Source: Sipunculus nudus | Lineage: Eukaryota > Annelida > Sipuncula > Golfingiida > Sipunculidae | DNA length: 64,000 nucleotides | Direction: 5' to 3' | NCBI GenBank assembly: GCA_026874595.1 | Contig: CM049320.1 | Coordinates: 53,345,070 to 53,409,069, forward strand | Shown: positions 11,137 through 22,892 of the stretch, piece after piece | Layout of the letters: every line of letters begins with the position of its first letter | Numbering within the stretch: position 1 is the first letter of the stretch | Made by a program: the position numbers and the translations under genes | The notes under the pieces: generated by a model | Databases searched by the model: none | What the model was told of the DNA's origin: nothing | What the model saw: only the letters and a program-made list of their open reading frames with translations

Positions 11137-13345
11137 CAATATTCATTGGGGTACTATGGAGCTCTGTAGCATGAAGGATATGGGTAACAGACACCTATTT
11201 TCAAGTTTTACAAGATGACTTTTCAGGGGTCTCCCAGCATGTCAAAAAATAAAATTCTAGGTCCAGTTATTATGATTTGTGCCCTGTTAACAAATCCAAA
11301 TGTTTATTTCGGGGGGGGGGTATTTCAAAGCCGCATAGGATGAAGGATATGGGCAACAGAGATGTAATTTCAGGTGCACAAGGATATTTTTCATGGACCT
11401 CTCAGTGTGCCAAGAATGAAGATTCTAGGTCCAGTCGTTACGATTTGTGCCATGCTAACAGATGACAGCATCCTTAAAGGTCTCTAAAATAGAGGAAAAA
11501 ATCATAAAAAAATCGAACAATAAAGGTGGCACCACCAGTCTGCAGGAAGTGATGGAACATCTCATGATCAATATGTATGACAAAAATCATGACCATCAGT
11601 CAAGTATTTAATGGGATATTGAAGTTTTTGTTTGAAATTTTTTACTTTTCTGGGGGGTAGTTTGGGGCCACATAGCTGAAAGGATATGGGTAACAGAGGC
11701 CTAATTTCTGGTTTCAATGGAGACTTTTCATAGGTCTCACAGTGTGTCGAGAATGAAGATTCTAAGTCCAGTCATTACGATTTGTGCCTTGTTAACAGAT
11801 GTTCGCATTTTTAAAGGTCTCAAAAATAGAGAAAAAAATTAGTAAAAAATCGAAAAATACAGGTGGCGCCACCAGTCTTCAGGAACTGATGGAACCTTTC
11901 ATTATCAATATGTATGCCAAAAATCATGACCATCAGTCAAGTAGTTAATGAGATATTGAAGTTTTTGTATGAAATTTTGGACTTTTCTGGGGGGTACTTT
12001 GGGGCCCCATAGCTCAAAGGATATGGGTAACAGAGACTTAATTTCTGGTTTCCAAGGAGATTTTTCATGGACCTCTCAGGATGTCAAGTAAGAAGATTCC
12101 AGTTCTAGCGGTTACGATTTGTGCCCTGTTAACGGACAGACGCCCGGACGCCCGGACGGCCGGACGGACGACGGACAAAAGCTGATCCATATAGCTCAGA
12201 TGACTTTCAGTCAGCTGAGCTAAAAAACGTAAAAAATAAAAAAAAAAAATAGGTGGCGCCACCAATCTCCAGAAATTGATGAAACACTCCATGATCAATA
12301 TCCATGCAAAGAATCATGGTGATTAATGCATCAGTTGTTCAGATACTTGAGCTTTTGTATTAAATTTTGCATTATTCTGGAGGGTATTTCAGAACCCCAT
12401 AGCTCGGAGAATATAGGTCACAGTGACCTAATTTCAGGTTTACAAGGAGAATTTCCATAGACCTCCCAGGATATCAAGTTAGAAGATTCCAGGTCTAGCG
12501 GTTACGATTTGTGCCCTGTTAACAAACAGACGCCTGGATGGCCGGACGGACGACGGACAAAAGGTGATCCCTATAGCTCAGATGACTTACAGTCAGCTGA
12601 GCTAAAAATTGAAAAAAAATACAGGTGGCGCCACCAGAATACAGAAACTGATGAAACATTTCATGATCAATATCCATGCAAAGAATCATGGTGATCAATA
12701 TAAAAATTGTTCAGATACTTGAGCTTTTGTATCAAATTTTCCATTATTCCGGGGGGTACTTCGGAGCCCCATAGCTCAGAGGTTATGGGTAACAGAGACC
12801 TAATTTCAAGTGTTTAAGGAGACTTTGCATGGGCCTCTCAGCATGTCAAGAGAGAAGATTCTAGGTCCAGTCATTACAATTTGTGCCCTGTTAACAGAGG
12901 ACCACATCTCAAGAGGTCTCAAAAATAAAGAAAAAAATTCGTAAAAATCGAAAAAAATATAGGTGGCGCCACCAGACTGCAGAAACTGATGAAACATTCC
13001 ATGATCAATATCCATGCACAGAATCATGGTGATCAATGCAATAGTTGTTCAGATACTTGAGCTTTCGTATCAAATTTTCCATTTTTCTGGGGGGTACTTC
13101 GGAGCCCCATAGCTCAGAGGTTATGGGTAACAGAGACCTAATTTCAGGTTTCCAAGGAGATTTTTCATGGTACTCCCTGGATGTCAAGTTAGAAGATTCC
13201 AGGTTCAGTGGTTACGATTTGTGCCTGGTTAACGGACAGACAGACGGACAGACGGACAGACAGACGGACAGACAGACAGACAGACGGACGACGGACAAAG
13301 AGTGATCGCTATAGCTCAGATGACTTTTAGTCAGCTGAGCTAAAA
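11137..13345 (+). repeat. Tandem array of ~340-380 bp units containing GGTGGCGCCACC (copy A)
   Basis: Unit landmarks in order are: a T/A-rich start, ggtggcgccacca, an 'aactgatg..acattcatgatcaatatccatg' type block, 'gggggtacttcggagccccatagctc', 'gggtaacagagacctaatttcagg', 'gattctaggtccag', 'gttacgatttgtgccctgttaac'. The palindrome (GGTGGCACCACC in the first) begins at 11525, 11872, 12252, 12624 and 12962, giving periods of 347, 380, 372 and 338. Some units end in (GACG/GACA)n followed by ccctatagctcagatgac and cagtcagctgagctaaaaa. The leftmost units lack the palindrome block. Short frames called inside are not conserved coding. Confidence 0.92.
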
Positions 13346-13640
13346 ACGAATTTAAAGGAGCACTTTGTGACTTTGATAAAGTGATTGATTCAATAATGAT
13401 CGATACACCGCTCTTGGTGCAATTAACATGAAAAAGGGGAAAGGAAAAATAAGTTTTCAGGATCAGAAAGGAAAAACAAAATGAAAGTAGTATACAAAAA
13501 AATTATGCGCCCTCAATAAGAAATATCTGGGGAGTGTTTTTATGATGTATTGTTGCTTTGCATATTTTTCTTTTCAAATCTTTTGTACATATTTACTTGT
13601 GTAACGAGAAGATACTGGAGGATAAGTACATTTTTCACAA

Positions 13641-13703
<63 letters not shown>

Positions 13704-14541
13704 TACTATGTTGAATTTTAAAAAGGAGCTTATGCCTAATGCAATATATTTTCTCAAAACGTAATCCTGTATTCCTGTATAATCTCCACTGATAGGTATG
13801 TGTGTATTTACTCTATTTGTCTATTTGGTCTATTTGAATTGTGAAATCTACATCGATTAAGTTGCGGTCTGGACCTGGACGCGATGAGAACCCCATACGC
13901 ACGTACATAAAATACTGATTCAAATTCGAATTGATGAACGTTGTTTATATGTAATAGCCTTCCGGCTGGACAAGTGAAGTTGGATTTTTCTTAATAGACT
14001 AGCGTTTAAAGTAGAGCAAGTGGCATGTGGATGACATCAGTTGATATCTTTTGCTCCAGCATTGTCTAACGCTTTTGCTAATGCACACTTTTTTTCTTCA
14101 AAAATTTCTAAAAATGTGGGGGGGGGGGATTATTGTATAGGTCATCCCCCTCACCTCAAAAAGTTGGGGGGATATATACCCCCCATCCCCCCAGGATCGA
14201 CGCCCATGGTATAATCTTAAAATCTATCTCAACGAACTCGATTTTAAATAACCTGGGGTTGGGAGGGGTTGTAACCTAAAATCGATTTAAGATCATCCTC
14301 TACAATTTCTATATTACTCTTTTAAATGCATATTAGTTCATTTTTCTTTGTCTGTACTTACGAAAAATTCTGAAAATCTTTTCTGTTGTTTTTTATATAT
14401 ATTAGGTTGAATCTATATAAGTATATATCTAATATTTGCATATGATGTACCATACATTGTGGTGAAGTGCATTGTAATGAATCTATGTGTACCTTATGTT
14501 TACTTATATCAGATTTATCTTATGTGTATGAGCCAAGATAA

Positions 14542-14578
<37 letters not shown>

Positions 14579-15728
14579 TTACATAAAACCATAAAAATTA
14601 TCAATTCATTAAATCAGCGAGGGGGTAGACAGGTAACCTGAAATTTCGTCCAGACCCCCCCCCCCCCCTCCTCCCCCCGTGTAATCTGAATTCGTTTTCA
14701 GATAATGGGGCCGGGATAACCTGAACTCTTCACACCGTCTGTACAGGATACTCGCATAGCTTCGAAAGTTAAGAGAAGTTCATAGAAAACTTCTTTCATA
14801 AAACTCCTTGAATATCTTATTTGGTAACGAAACGTTACATGTAGGATGGCCTTATTGTGAAATATTACACAGGATGCTTACACTTTTAAATGCCATGGCA
14901 TTTTAAATTCAGGAAGCATCCATTTAAACAAATGTATTAGATCGCATAAAATATATGTCATTTTCAGCCTTATATGGCGTGCTTTCTCACAGTGTTTCAG
15001 TGTTTCCTAAAATTGTTTCAGATGTGTTAACATAAGAATTGTTTCCTTAACAGTTGTTTTCTTTAACAAATTCACAATATCAGTTTTACACAGGAAAAAA
15101 ATCAACAAGAGAAATAACCTCCAGATAATCTCGTTTAGTTTAACATTAGCCAACTAACTTGGTAACTCAACAGAATAAAAATCTTCTGGGCAATTGCGGT
15201 AAGCCTTTGGGCGTCCTCTGTCCGGCTTTTAGCTGCCTGACTTTTAAGAGTGCAAAACAACATTGGCTTTGATATGAAACCTCTTTATTTATCACTGGGG
15301 AAGGTCATGGGGGAAATATCCATGGAAACCCGAGACAATGACCTGTATGCTACGTGTTATAGGAAAACAACATTATTAGAGTCCTTTGAACGTCCGATTT
15401 GTTCAAGAATACAACAGAAATGTAACACTTTTGCTTTCACATGATTGCTGATTATTCACGAAAGAAAAGATAATTAAACGGTTGAAATTGAGTTGAATTA
15501 ATTTTTTAATCTTGTCTTGGGGAGTTTAAGACATTTAAACGAATTGAAGTGTTCCAATACTCGATATCTTGTCTGCTACCCATCTGACGCTAAAAACTGA
15601 TTGGGTCTAATATGAATTAACCTTTGGAATGATTTTAAGAAAGATTTAATCAGGGAGGCCGCCGAAAGAATATTCATCGCATAATCCACTACCCTCATTT
15701 CATTTGGTAACATTCTGTTGTCTTACAG
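13346..15728. other. Non-coding; microsatellites and transposon-end-like fragments
   Basis: (AT)n tracts lie at about 13645-13700 and 14546-14576. G- and C-rich fragments near 14115-14212 and 14655-14685 look like ends of DNA transposons (for example the string ggatcgacgcccatgg), but no complete element could be delimited. The 64-codon frame at 15250-15444 has no recognisable domain. The last bases (gttgtcttacag) form the acceptor of the Link exon. Confidence 0.5.
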
Positions 15729-15995
15729 CCCCGGGATTTTTCTTCGTCGACAGTAAAATGAATTTTGGCGATGCAGAGAGTGCTTGTAAAAAGAAGACTA
15801 GTCGGCTAGCAGACCCTTCTTTGTTCCAACACATTCAGGGATTCGAGGTTTGCCACAACGGCTGGCTATCAGATCAGACGGTGAAGATGCCCAGTCTCCA
15901 TGACAACCAGGATGCCGGATGTGGTCAGGCCGGGGACAATGATCTTGGTCAGGCTGACCAGTCCAAGCTGTTTGGGACATTTTGTGCCAAACCAG
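15729..15995 (+). CDS. Link-domain exon 1 (hyaluronan-binding-type domain)
   Basis: The exon is bounded by acceptor ttacag and donor cag/gtagg; both borders are phase 1 and the length is 267 nt (89 codons), the symmetric arrangement typical of shuffled extracellular domains. The translation has the Link fold pattern: GFFFVDS start, A-x-x-ACKKK with the first Cys, an SRLADPSLFQHIQGFEVC segment, the diagnostic GWLSDQTVKMP, and the third and fourth Cys in AGCG and GTFCAK. Four cysteines are present, as in canonical Link modules. Link domains bind hyaluronan or related glycans outside the cell. The upstream exons and signal peptide were not found in the window. The frame is undamaged. Confidence 0.8.
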
Positions 15996-16021
15996 GTAGG
16001 GGAATGAGGAAAATTAAACGC

Positions 16022-16600
16022 TAAGTAAAAATGACGGATTTTGAGCTTAAATCATATCACAAGTAAAAATTAACCATAAGTACAAATGATGAATTCTGTA
16101 CTGAAATCCTATCATATCACGTAAAATTACTACTAAGAAGGGATAATTGATTTTAAACTGAAATCTTCTTACACGTAAAAAATTAACTCTAAGGAAAGAT
16201 GATGGAATCTAAACAAAAATCTTATCACACGTAAAATTAACACTAAGTAAAGATGATGGATCTTTGAACTGAAATCATCCCACACGTAAAAATTAACCGT
16301 AAGTAAAGATGACGGAATCTGAACTGAAATCTTATCACAATTTTACTAAGTAACGATAATGTATTTTGTACTGAAATCTTCTTATACGTAAAATGAACTC
16401 TAAGTAAAGATGGTTGATTTTGAACTGAAATCTTATCACACGTAAAATTAACACCCAAGTAAAGATGATGGATTTTTAACTGAAATCATCCCACAAGTAA
16501 AAAATAACTCTAAGTAAAGATGATGGAATCTAACTTAAATCTGATCACAAGTAAAATTAACACCAGGTAAAGATGATAGATTATGTACTGAATTCGTATC
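16022..16600 (+). repeat. Intronic minisatellite, ~53-57 bp unit, about 11 copies
   Basis: Each unit starts near taagtaaagatgatgg, continues with a '..tgaactgaaatcttatcac' core and ends acgtaaaattaacac. It begins 27 bp downstream of the Link exon 1 donor. Copies are moderately diverged. One 71-codon minus-strand frame inside it is a translation of the repeat. Confidence 0.9.
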
Positions 16601-17365
16601 TCACATTATAATATTATCATTATAAAATGCCACATTCTGCCATTCTAAAAATATTATTTAAAAAGTGTTGCAAATATATTGTACTTTTTCAGAATAAAAA
16701 AAAATATTTCTATATTCTCTCACAGTTGCATTTATTATTTGTTGCTCTAATCCTCATCTTTAAAGTAGAAAGACCCAGGTGGCAGCGATAGGTATGCTCT
16801 GTCTACAATTCAAAAGAATTAATTTTAATCTATATTAGATCTGACCGAGAATATGAAATACTGAAGACGCATCAGACTATAATTCGCCATAAAACTGTAA
16901 ATATCATACCTGAAGCCCAGTGTCACAAAGAGAAAAATGGTTCGGAAAGCTGAGCAATTTGGCATTAATTTGGCATTAATTTGCCATTTAATTTGAATAT
17001 TTTTCGGTAAAAACATATCTTATTCTTTTCTTCATGTGAGGCACACCTCCAGGATTAATAAGAATACAGATTTTCCGAGATAACATTCGCAGTATGTTTG
17101 CTTCACTTTCGAATATTCAGTTACTAAGTTATGAGCATACACCAATCAAATTCCAGTTTATTGTACATACACTGATTCCAATGACTTTGTTTACAAACTG
17201 GCTTATTATAGATTTCTATTTTTATATTCTTTATACGGTAATTAAAATACCGAACGCTTCCATTTACTAATGAAATCCAATCACAAATGACACAGTTTAT
17301 ACTTAAATATTACTGTGTATAGGCCTGTTCACTCTGTCATATAATGTTCACTATTCTTTTGTCAG
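16601..17365. other. Intron between Link exons
   Basis: AT-rich sequence with no recognisable gene; the last bases (cttttgtcag) form the acceptor of the second Link exon. Confidence 0.55.
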
Positions 17366-17639
17366 GTCCCAATATATTGTTTCGCCGAAGTCCTGATAAC
17401 TCGTGCATGGATACGATAAAAGCCAAGCATTTGTGCCAAAGAATGGGCGGTAGGATGGCGACCGCAGAGGAAGGGAGTGCTGCAGCGGAAGACGGTGCAT
17501 CCCAATGTTCCGATGGTTGGTATATCACATCGGCGGTTGAAGGCATCGGGACATTAAACTGCGACCTTAAGAAAAAGTCCTTTTTTTCTAGCTAATCCAG
17601 ATGCTACGTGTAGTACCGGGGTGTACTGTAATGTACCAG
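17366..17639 (+). CDS. Link-domain exon 2, with one-base frame disruption
   Basis: Acceptor ttgtcag, donor ccag/gtaag. It enters in phase 1 with a Link-like sequence: an SCMDT segment, A-x-HLCQRMGG, SQCSDGWYITSAV (the C-x-x-GW landmark) and a LNCD cysteine. The frame then meets TAA at 17593-17595, right after a seven-T run (17581-17587). Shifting by one base at that run opens ANPDATCSTGVYC, which provides the closing Link cysteine, and exits at the donor in phase 1. The exon is 274 nt; removing one base gives 273 (91 codons), the symmetric phase-1 length of its neighbour. The likeliest cause is one extra T, either a real frameshift or a homopolymer sequencing error. Confidence 0.65.
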
Positions 17640-18490
17640 GTAAGCGCTATTAATCACTTTACTTTTTTTAAATACATATACAAAATAAAATAAATGTTCT
17701 ACGGAACCGCCAATACCATTCTTATGGATAAATTTTGTGTCCTGAATAGGATGTGTGTGGTGTATGTTGTTGGTAAGTGCTAATTGTCGTCTTACGGGTT
17801 TGGTTTTATTTATAACTGTAATGGTATGTATAGATACGTGTTATAGTAAATATAATTCTTGATTAGGTTAGCAAATCTGATACAGAATGAGACGACATTA
17901 TTTGCCAGTTTCTTTCAGGTAAATTCAAAACTCTTTCACATAGGGAAAGGGGAGTAGTCAATTTTGTTAATGTCAGTGATAAAAAAACCTTTCTAAAACA
18001 AAGATTCAAGATGGCGACAATTATGTCTGTATGTATATGTATTTATGTAAGTTTATGTTGGGATGCTTCTCCTACATATGCTATGTATTATTTGTATGTT
18101 TTTTATGTTTTATATTGAATAATTAATAAATAAAATAACAAGATATCTTGATCATAAAGTCCATTTCAAGAATTAATTTTTTTGTAATTTTTTCGCTAAC
18201 TGGCAATAACATTTACTCTCCTCACATCATGTGATATTTTCACATAGTCCGAAGACCAATCACATTGTATGTTTGAGTGTAGCCTAATATAACCAACCCT
18301 TTATGACCTTCACTGGTGTTTACTGTTACGTTTTGATCCAACATGCACAAAAATAATGGGTTTCAAATGCGCACACGAAAATAAACGGTCCGGCAAGGAA
18401 TCAGACAATGGAGATTTTGTTGCACAATTTGAAATCAAAAGTTTCCTTGCAATAAATCAGGCCAGAACCTTCTCTGTAAATAACAAGACT
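17640..18490. other. Intronic, no gene recognised
   Basis: AT-rich sequence with the donor gtaagcg at its start. Nothing coding is visible on either strand. Confidence 0.5.
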
Positions 18491-18715
18491 CAAAATGGGA
18501 AATCGTGAGTTCGAATCTCACCCGTGATATTTTTCATGGTCGGCCCACCACCCAGGCTTAGAGCACTGCAGGTTTTATGGGAAGGCCGTGCCAAATGGCC
18601 GTGTTTCACTCACAAACGAATGTGCCTTTCGTTCCTCGGTGGTATGATTACGCACCCAGGGCCGCAGATGCAGAAGGCATCGGCCCTTGTTGACTCCAGG
18701 ATATAAAATGGGAGG
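18491..18715 (+). repeat. Probable tRNA-derived SINE, 5'-truncated
   Basis: A Pol III B-box-like gagttcgaatctc opens the block, and a GC-richer body follows (aggcttagagcactgcagg, then ggtggtatgattacgcaccc). It stands out from the AT-rich surroundings. No A-box half is visible, so the 5' end seems truncated. Confidence 0.4.
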
Positions 18716-19767
18716 AAGCGTGTGATACTGCCCTGTCATGAAGTCAGAAAACCGGAATGGAATTCTGCAGATGTACATATACGTAGTAAAGATAGCATTA
18801 AAAATATTAGTCATTATATGAGTCATTATAATATAATTACATTTGTAATTCCAAAAAGATTCCAACACATGATAACACTGAGGGCATGACCTACCAGCTG
18901 GATTCATTATATTAGCAGGAAAAGACAAAAGTCTCCAAGCAAATGATAAGAAATAATGATTTTGTATTGAAACCGAGGTGTTTTAAAAAAAATTGTCAGA
19001 TTTCTGAATGACATAACTGGAGTAAACGCATGCTGAAATTGAAAGCCATGACAGACCGAAGATGCCTCCGTATGTAACCCATTTATATTCCCGATATGAC
19101 CTATTTTCAATATAACCCTCTAACATCACGTTTTCTGTGTATTTAGTAATGTATTCCAAACAATAAATTCTCATTGCATTTGAATTTAACTTAGTCGGTG
19201 TTAAAAAAAGTGAACGTGCTGAACAATAAGGCAAATAAAGGTCAAAGTCCGCTAAAAGATAAACATTTTAGAAAGTTCTATTTCGCTCCTTCCCTTCAAA
19301 CATGAACCGAATCAAACGAAAGCTCTTGAGAGTTATATTGCCCTAGCAAGCACATGGTGCCACTGTGACTTGACGTTTGAAAGTAAAAAATCAAGAAAAA
19401 TCAAGTTAATCCCTGCAACTTAGAATTACAAAGTATTGTTTATAGGTGGCAGCATGTCTGAAATAAGAGTATTTTAAAAGTGTTGGCGCAAACGTCGACT
19501 GGGAGCCAATAAAAAAACAATGAGCCCCCCCCCCCCCCCAAGCTTGAAAACGTTCTATATGTTGCATATTTTTTAATCATAACCTGAAATTATCCGTGAA
19601 ACCGTTTTGTTTTAGATGTGTTATTACACGTTGAGAACCTTCCACGTAGCACCAGCTTGTGTGAGCTAATAACTGTTTCTTTTTTGTGTTTGCAAACCAA
19701 AGTGTTAATTAGTTCATCAAGAGATCAATTACACTGCTTTAGTAACATTATTTATTTGTTCAGCTTA
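18716..19767. other. Non-coding, no gene recognised
   Basis: AT-rich intronic sequence with a C-run at about 19525-19539. The minus-strand frames of 60-117 codons lack recognisable domains. Confidence 0.5.
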
Positions 19768-21260
19768 CTGTAGGTCACCTGAGCTGTAGTGATCACCCTT
19801 TGTCCGTTGTCCGTCTAGCCATTAACAGGGCACAATTCGTAACCGTTAGACCAAGACACTTTTAACTGTACATTTAGGGAGTTTCGTGGCATATATCCTC
19901 AGAAACCTTAAATTATGTCACGGTGAATTAAATTCTGCCGTCTATTGGCCAAAAACATGATTTTGAGCACCTAGACAGTCAGGTGGAGCACAAATTGCAT
20001 CCATTATGGCTAGGATCTTCTAACCTAATGTTCAGGGAGGACCTATGTCTTTTAAAATATGAAATTTAGTTTCCATAAAGTATGAAGTTTAGTTTCTATG
20101 ATTTGAGACCTATAGAAAAAAGATTACATATGAGCACCCTAAGCACAAATCATATTTGTTAGGCCTAGAACCTTCAAAAGCAAAACCCAGTTGTGTTCTT
20201 GGCAAGTCTCCTTTGATTACCTATAGATTGCTACTTATGGCCTGGAAACATGATTTTGAACACCCAAACTGTCAAACGGGATATAAATTGTATCCATTAG
20301 GCCTAGAATCTTCTAAGTTAATGTAAAGGGAGGTCCTGAGAAAATTGAAATGAAATTAGGTTACTATGAGTCATATTCTGCGAACTTGAGGAAAAAGATG
20401 TCATTTGAGTTCCCTGGATATCAGATAGGAACAAATGATATCTGTGAGACCGATTATTTTCTAACACAGTATCAAGAGAGGTTCTGAGCAATACTCCTTT
20501 GAAATCTGAAATTTGGTCGTGTTGATCTATAATCTGTGACTTACGGGGAAAAAACATGATTTTGAACACTCAGATAGTAAGACAGGGCACATTTTATCCT
20601 TAAGGCCAAGAATCTTCAAACGGACGTCCTTTGTAAATGCTGTTTATGGTGAGTATAGGTCATCATCTGCTAGGGACCGAAAACTTGATTTGAGCACCTA
20701 GACAGACAAGGTACAAATTTTAACCAATATCCTTGGAATCTTCTTACTAATAAGCCATGGAATCTTAGGCAAATATTCTTGTAAAGCTGAAATTAGATCA
20801 GGGTGACCTGTATTCTATAAACTACGTGCAAACAACAAGATTCTGATCATCCAGGTAGTCACACAGGGCACGAAACTGTTGAACAGTTGAACCAACAACC
20901 TTTCATTGTAAAATCCAGGAAGGTCAATATAACTTTATTTATTTTACATGGATTGTACAACTAGTTATATTAACTAATACAAGGCACTCTTCATGGCTCG
21001 GATGATGGCGCTCGGTAGTCGGTAAAGGTCGAGTAAACCAGAAGTCCTTGGCAATTCTCCCTGGAATCTTGATATTAATTCACTGTGACATATAATATGT
21101 GAACTATAGGAAAACATGATTAAGTACTCTGAAAGTCACATCGGCACAAACCATGAGGGTTGGAATTAGAACCTTCTGACTTAAAATTCAAGGAGGTCCT
21201 GGGTAATTATAGACAAAACGCCTGAAATGAGTACTCCGGAAGTCATTCAGATCCATTGTT
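19768..21260 (-). repeat. Diverged, inverted array of the ~350-bp repeat family (without the GGCGCC block)
   Basis: Read on the minus strand, the block at 19768-19850 matches the unit end of the 11137-13345 array (gttacgaattgtgccctgttaatgg, then gacggacaacggacaaagg and cagctcaggtgacctacagt). Within the tract, repeated 'cctagaatcttctaac', 'ccttggaaacctgaaattaggtca' and 'gacctatattctg' are reverse complements of the landmarks of the plus-strand arrays. Units are shorter (often 150-200 bp) and much more diverged. Confidence 0.7.
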
Positions 21261-22608
21261 CAAGGTTCCCCTTAGCCCTGCCTTGGCTTTAGTATTTGAT
21301 TTTAATAACACATTGCTTAAAATAAAACGATATTCCATGTACCGATAGACTTAGCTCAGTGCCAGCTCTTATCACTAAGGCCTTGTAAAGTCCGTATGGT
21401 GAATGACCGTGAATCCCTGATAGTTGCAGATTTAGGCGTCACAAGTCTCTTTGAGGACCTGACGATTCTCCCGTATTTGCATATCAGGCCGTAACGCCTC
21501 ATGTGAGTATCATCGTTGCTACAAGAACGCCAACATCGGTCCAACAGCTCGACCCACTGGGTAACATTCGCACTGAAATCATGTATTCAGAAATTCCACA
21601 CATGGACCTTCGTGTCCTATGATATATCTCTGCTGAACGAATATTACGGTCACATGGGCAAAATGTAAGTACATATTGTAGACATTATCGCAACAATTTT
21701 GTACCGACAGGTCCAGTTTAATTCCCTCTGCCGAGATGACAACAGCAGCTGACAGCATTTGTCTGAACCCGTGTATTAACTCTTAAATTGCTACTCGCAA
21801 ATCGTGATCGTTTCAGCCTGAGTCCGTCGGTACATTTTGACTGCGCTGGTCGCGTATGCACCTGAAAATCTCGCACTGATTGGCTGCGCCAAAGTTTGTT
21901 AGGCCTACTGTCAAGGTGGTGGTCCGATAAACGTTAACACTGTGACTGAGGGTTATAGTGTTTATAAAGTCTCGCCCAACTCAACATAAGCGACGGCCTA
22001 AAAATATCAAGACAAATTAAATGGTAATATTATTAGCCAATTTGAAGCCTGGAATAGGCGATGACTGAATTAACCATGTTTGCTTTGAAAAAGATTCTGG
22101 GAAAGACCACTGCTGACGTCACTGGAAAAGACCTTAGTTCAGTGAGGCGGTGATGTGTGGCGCTGATCGTCTGAGATCCGGCCAAGATTACCAATCCATT
22201 AAATAAGAGGGTCAGATAGTGGTAAATTAGTTATATGATTTCCCGGAAGATGGCGGTACCGATACTAAGTGCAATACAACGCGGGAACGTTTGATTTCTC
22301 AGTCAGAAGCAACAATTAAGTCATAACTTTTTCATGGACTGGGCCATTCTAGGTTCCTCTACAAATATTTTTTTTCACTACGTCATAAAATTAATAAATA
22401 ATACATGCATCACCTGGCTACATGTTAAATTTAACTGACCGTCATTGCCAATGGGTCACGTTTAACTTTTGTATATTTTTCATAATTTAACAGTTTGTAA
22501 ATTTTTGGCAATCTTTAAGATACTACAACCTGGCCCACCAAATAAAAATGAAACATTTTCATATTAAACGAGGGTCAAACTTTGCGATCAGTAGAAGGGT
22601 AAGTACTT
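21261..22608. other. Non-coding, no gene recognised
   Basis: Intronic or intergenic sequence with no domain-bearing frame on either strand. Its right end is the target site of the LINE insertion. Confidence 0.5.
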
Positions 22609-22892
22609 TCGAATTCCTTTTTTTTTTTTTTTTTATGATGTCTCAGTCAATACTTCACATATTTTCCTTCCTCTACATATTTTCATCATCGACACCATTT
22701 ATATATTTTAATTGAAAAATTTGTTTAATTACAATATAGTGGTAATAAACAAGCCTAAACAACATCTCCAAAAACTAGTACAATGCAGTAAAATCTGTAA
22801 CAGTTAACAAATATACCAATGTATGTGAATCTGTGCATAAAATACATACCAACACAGTGAGTTACCAACACAGCTATAATGACCAGGAGTTA

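Larger units (their letters stand above)
1..13345 (+). repeat. Segmental duplication, copy A
   Basis: This block matches 40343-54150 almost base for base in the same order: hAT-like element, terminal exon, compound CT/AT microsatellite, tRNA-Val, tRNA-Pro-like sequence, hAT pseudogene and GGCGCC array. The similarity already exists at base 1, so the left edge is outside the window. The match is lost inside the tandem array near 11350, where units no longer align one to one; the array itself ends near 13345. Differences are scattered substitutions, homopolymer changes, a compound-microsatellite change and one 96-bp indel (3410-3505). Confidence 0.93.

Noticed and set aside
10796-11139. Proline-rich minus-strand frames near the G-run (also in copies B and C)
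   Set aside because: They depend on the G-run length, which differs between copies and moves the frame each time.
12065-13305. Several 60-86 codon frames inside the GGCGCC array
   Set aside because: Different units open different frames on both strands, and none is kept across units.
16022-16600. CRISPR-like array of ~55-bp repeats
   Set aside because: The units are contiguous and diverged, with no constant repeat and unique spacers, in a eukaryotic intron; it is a minisatellite.
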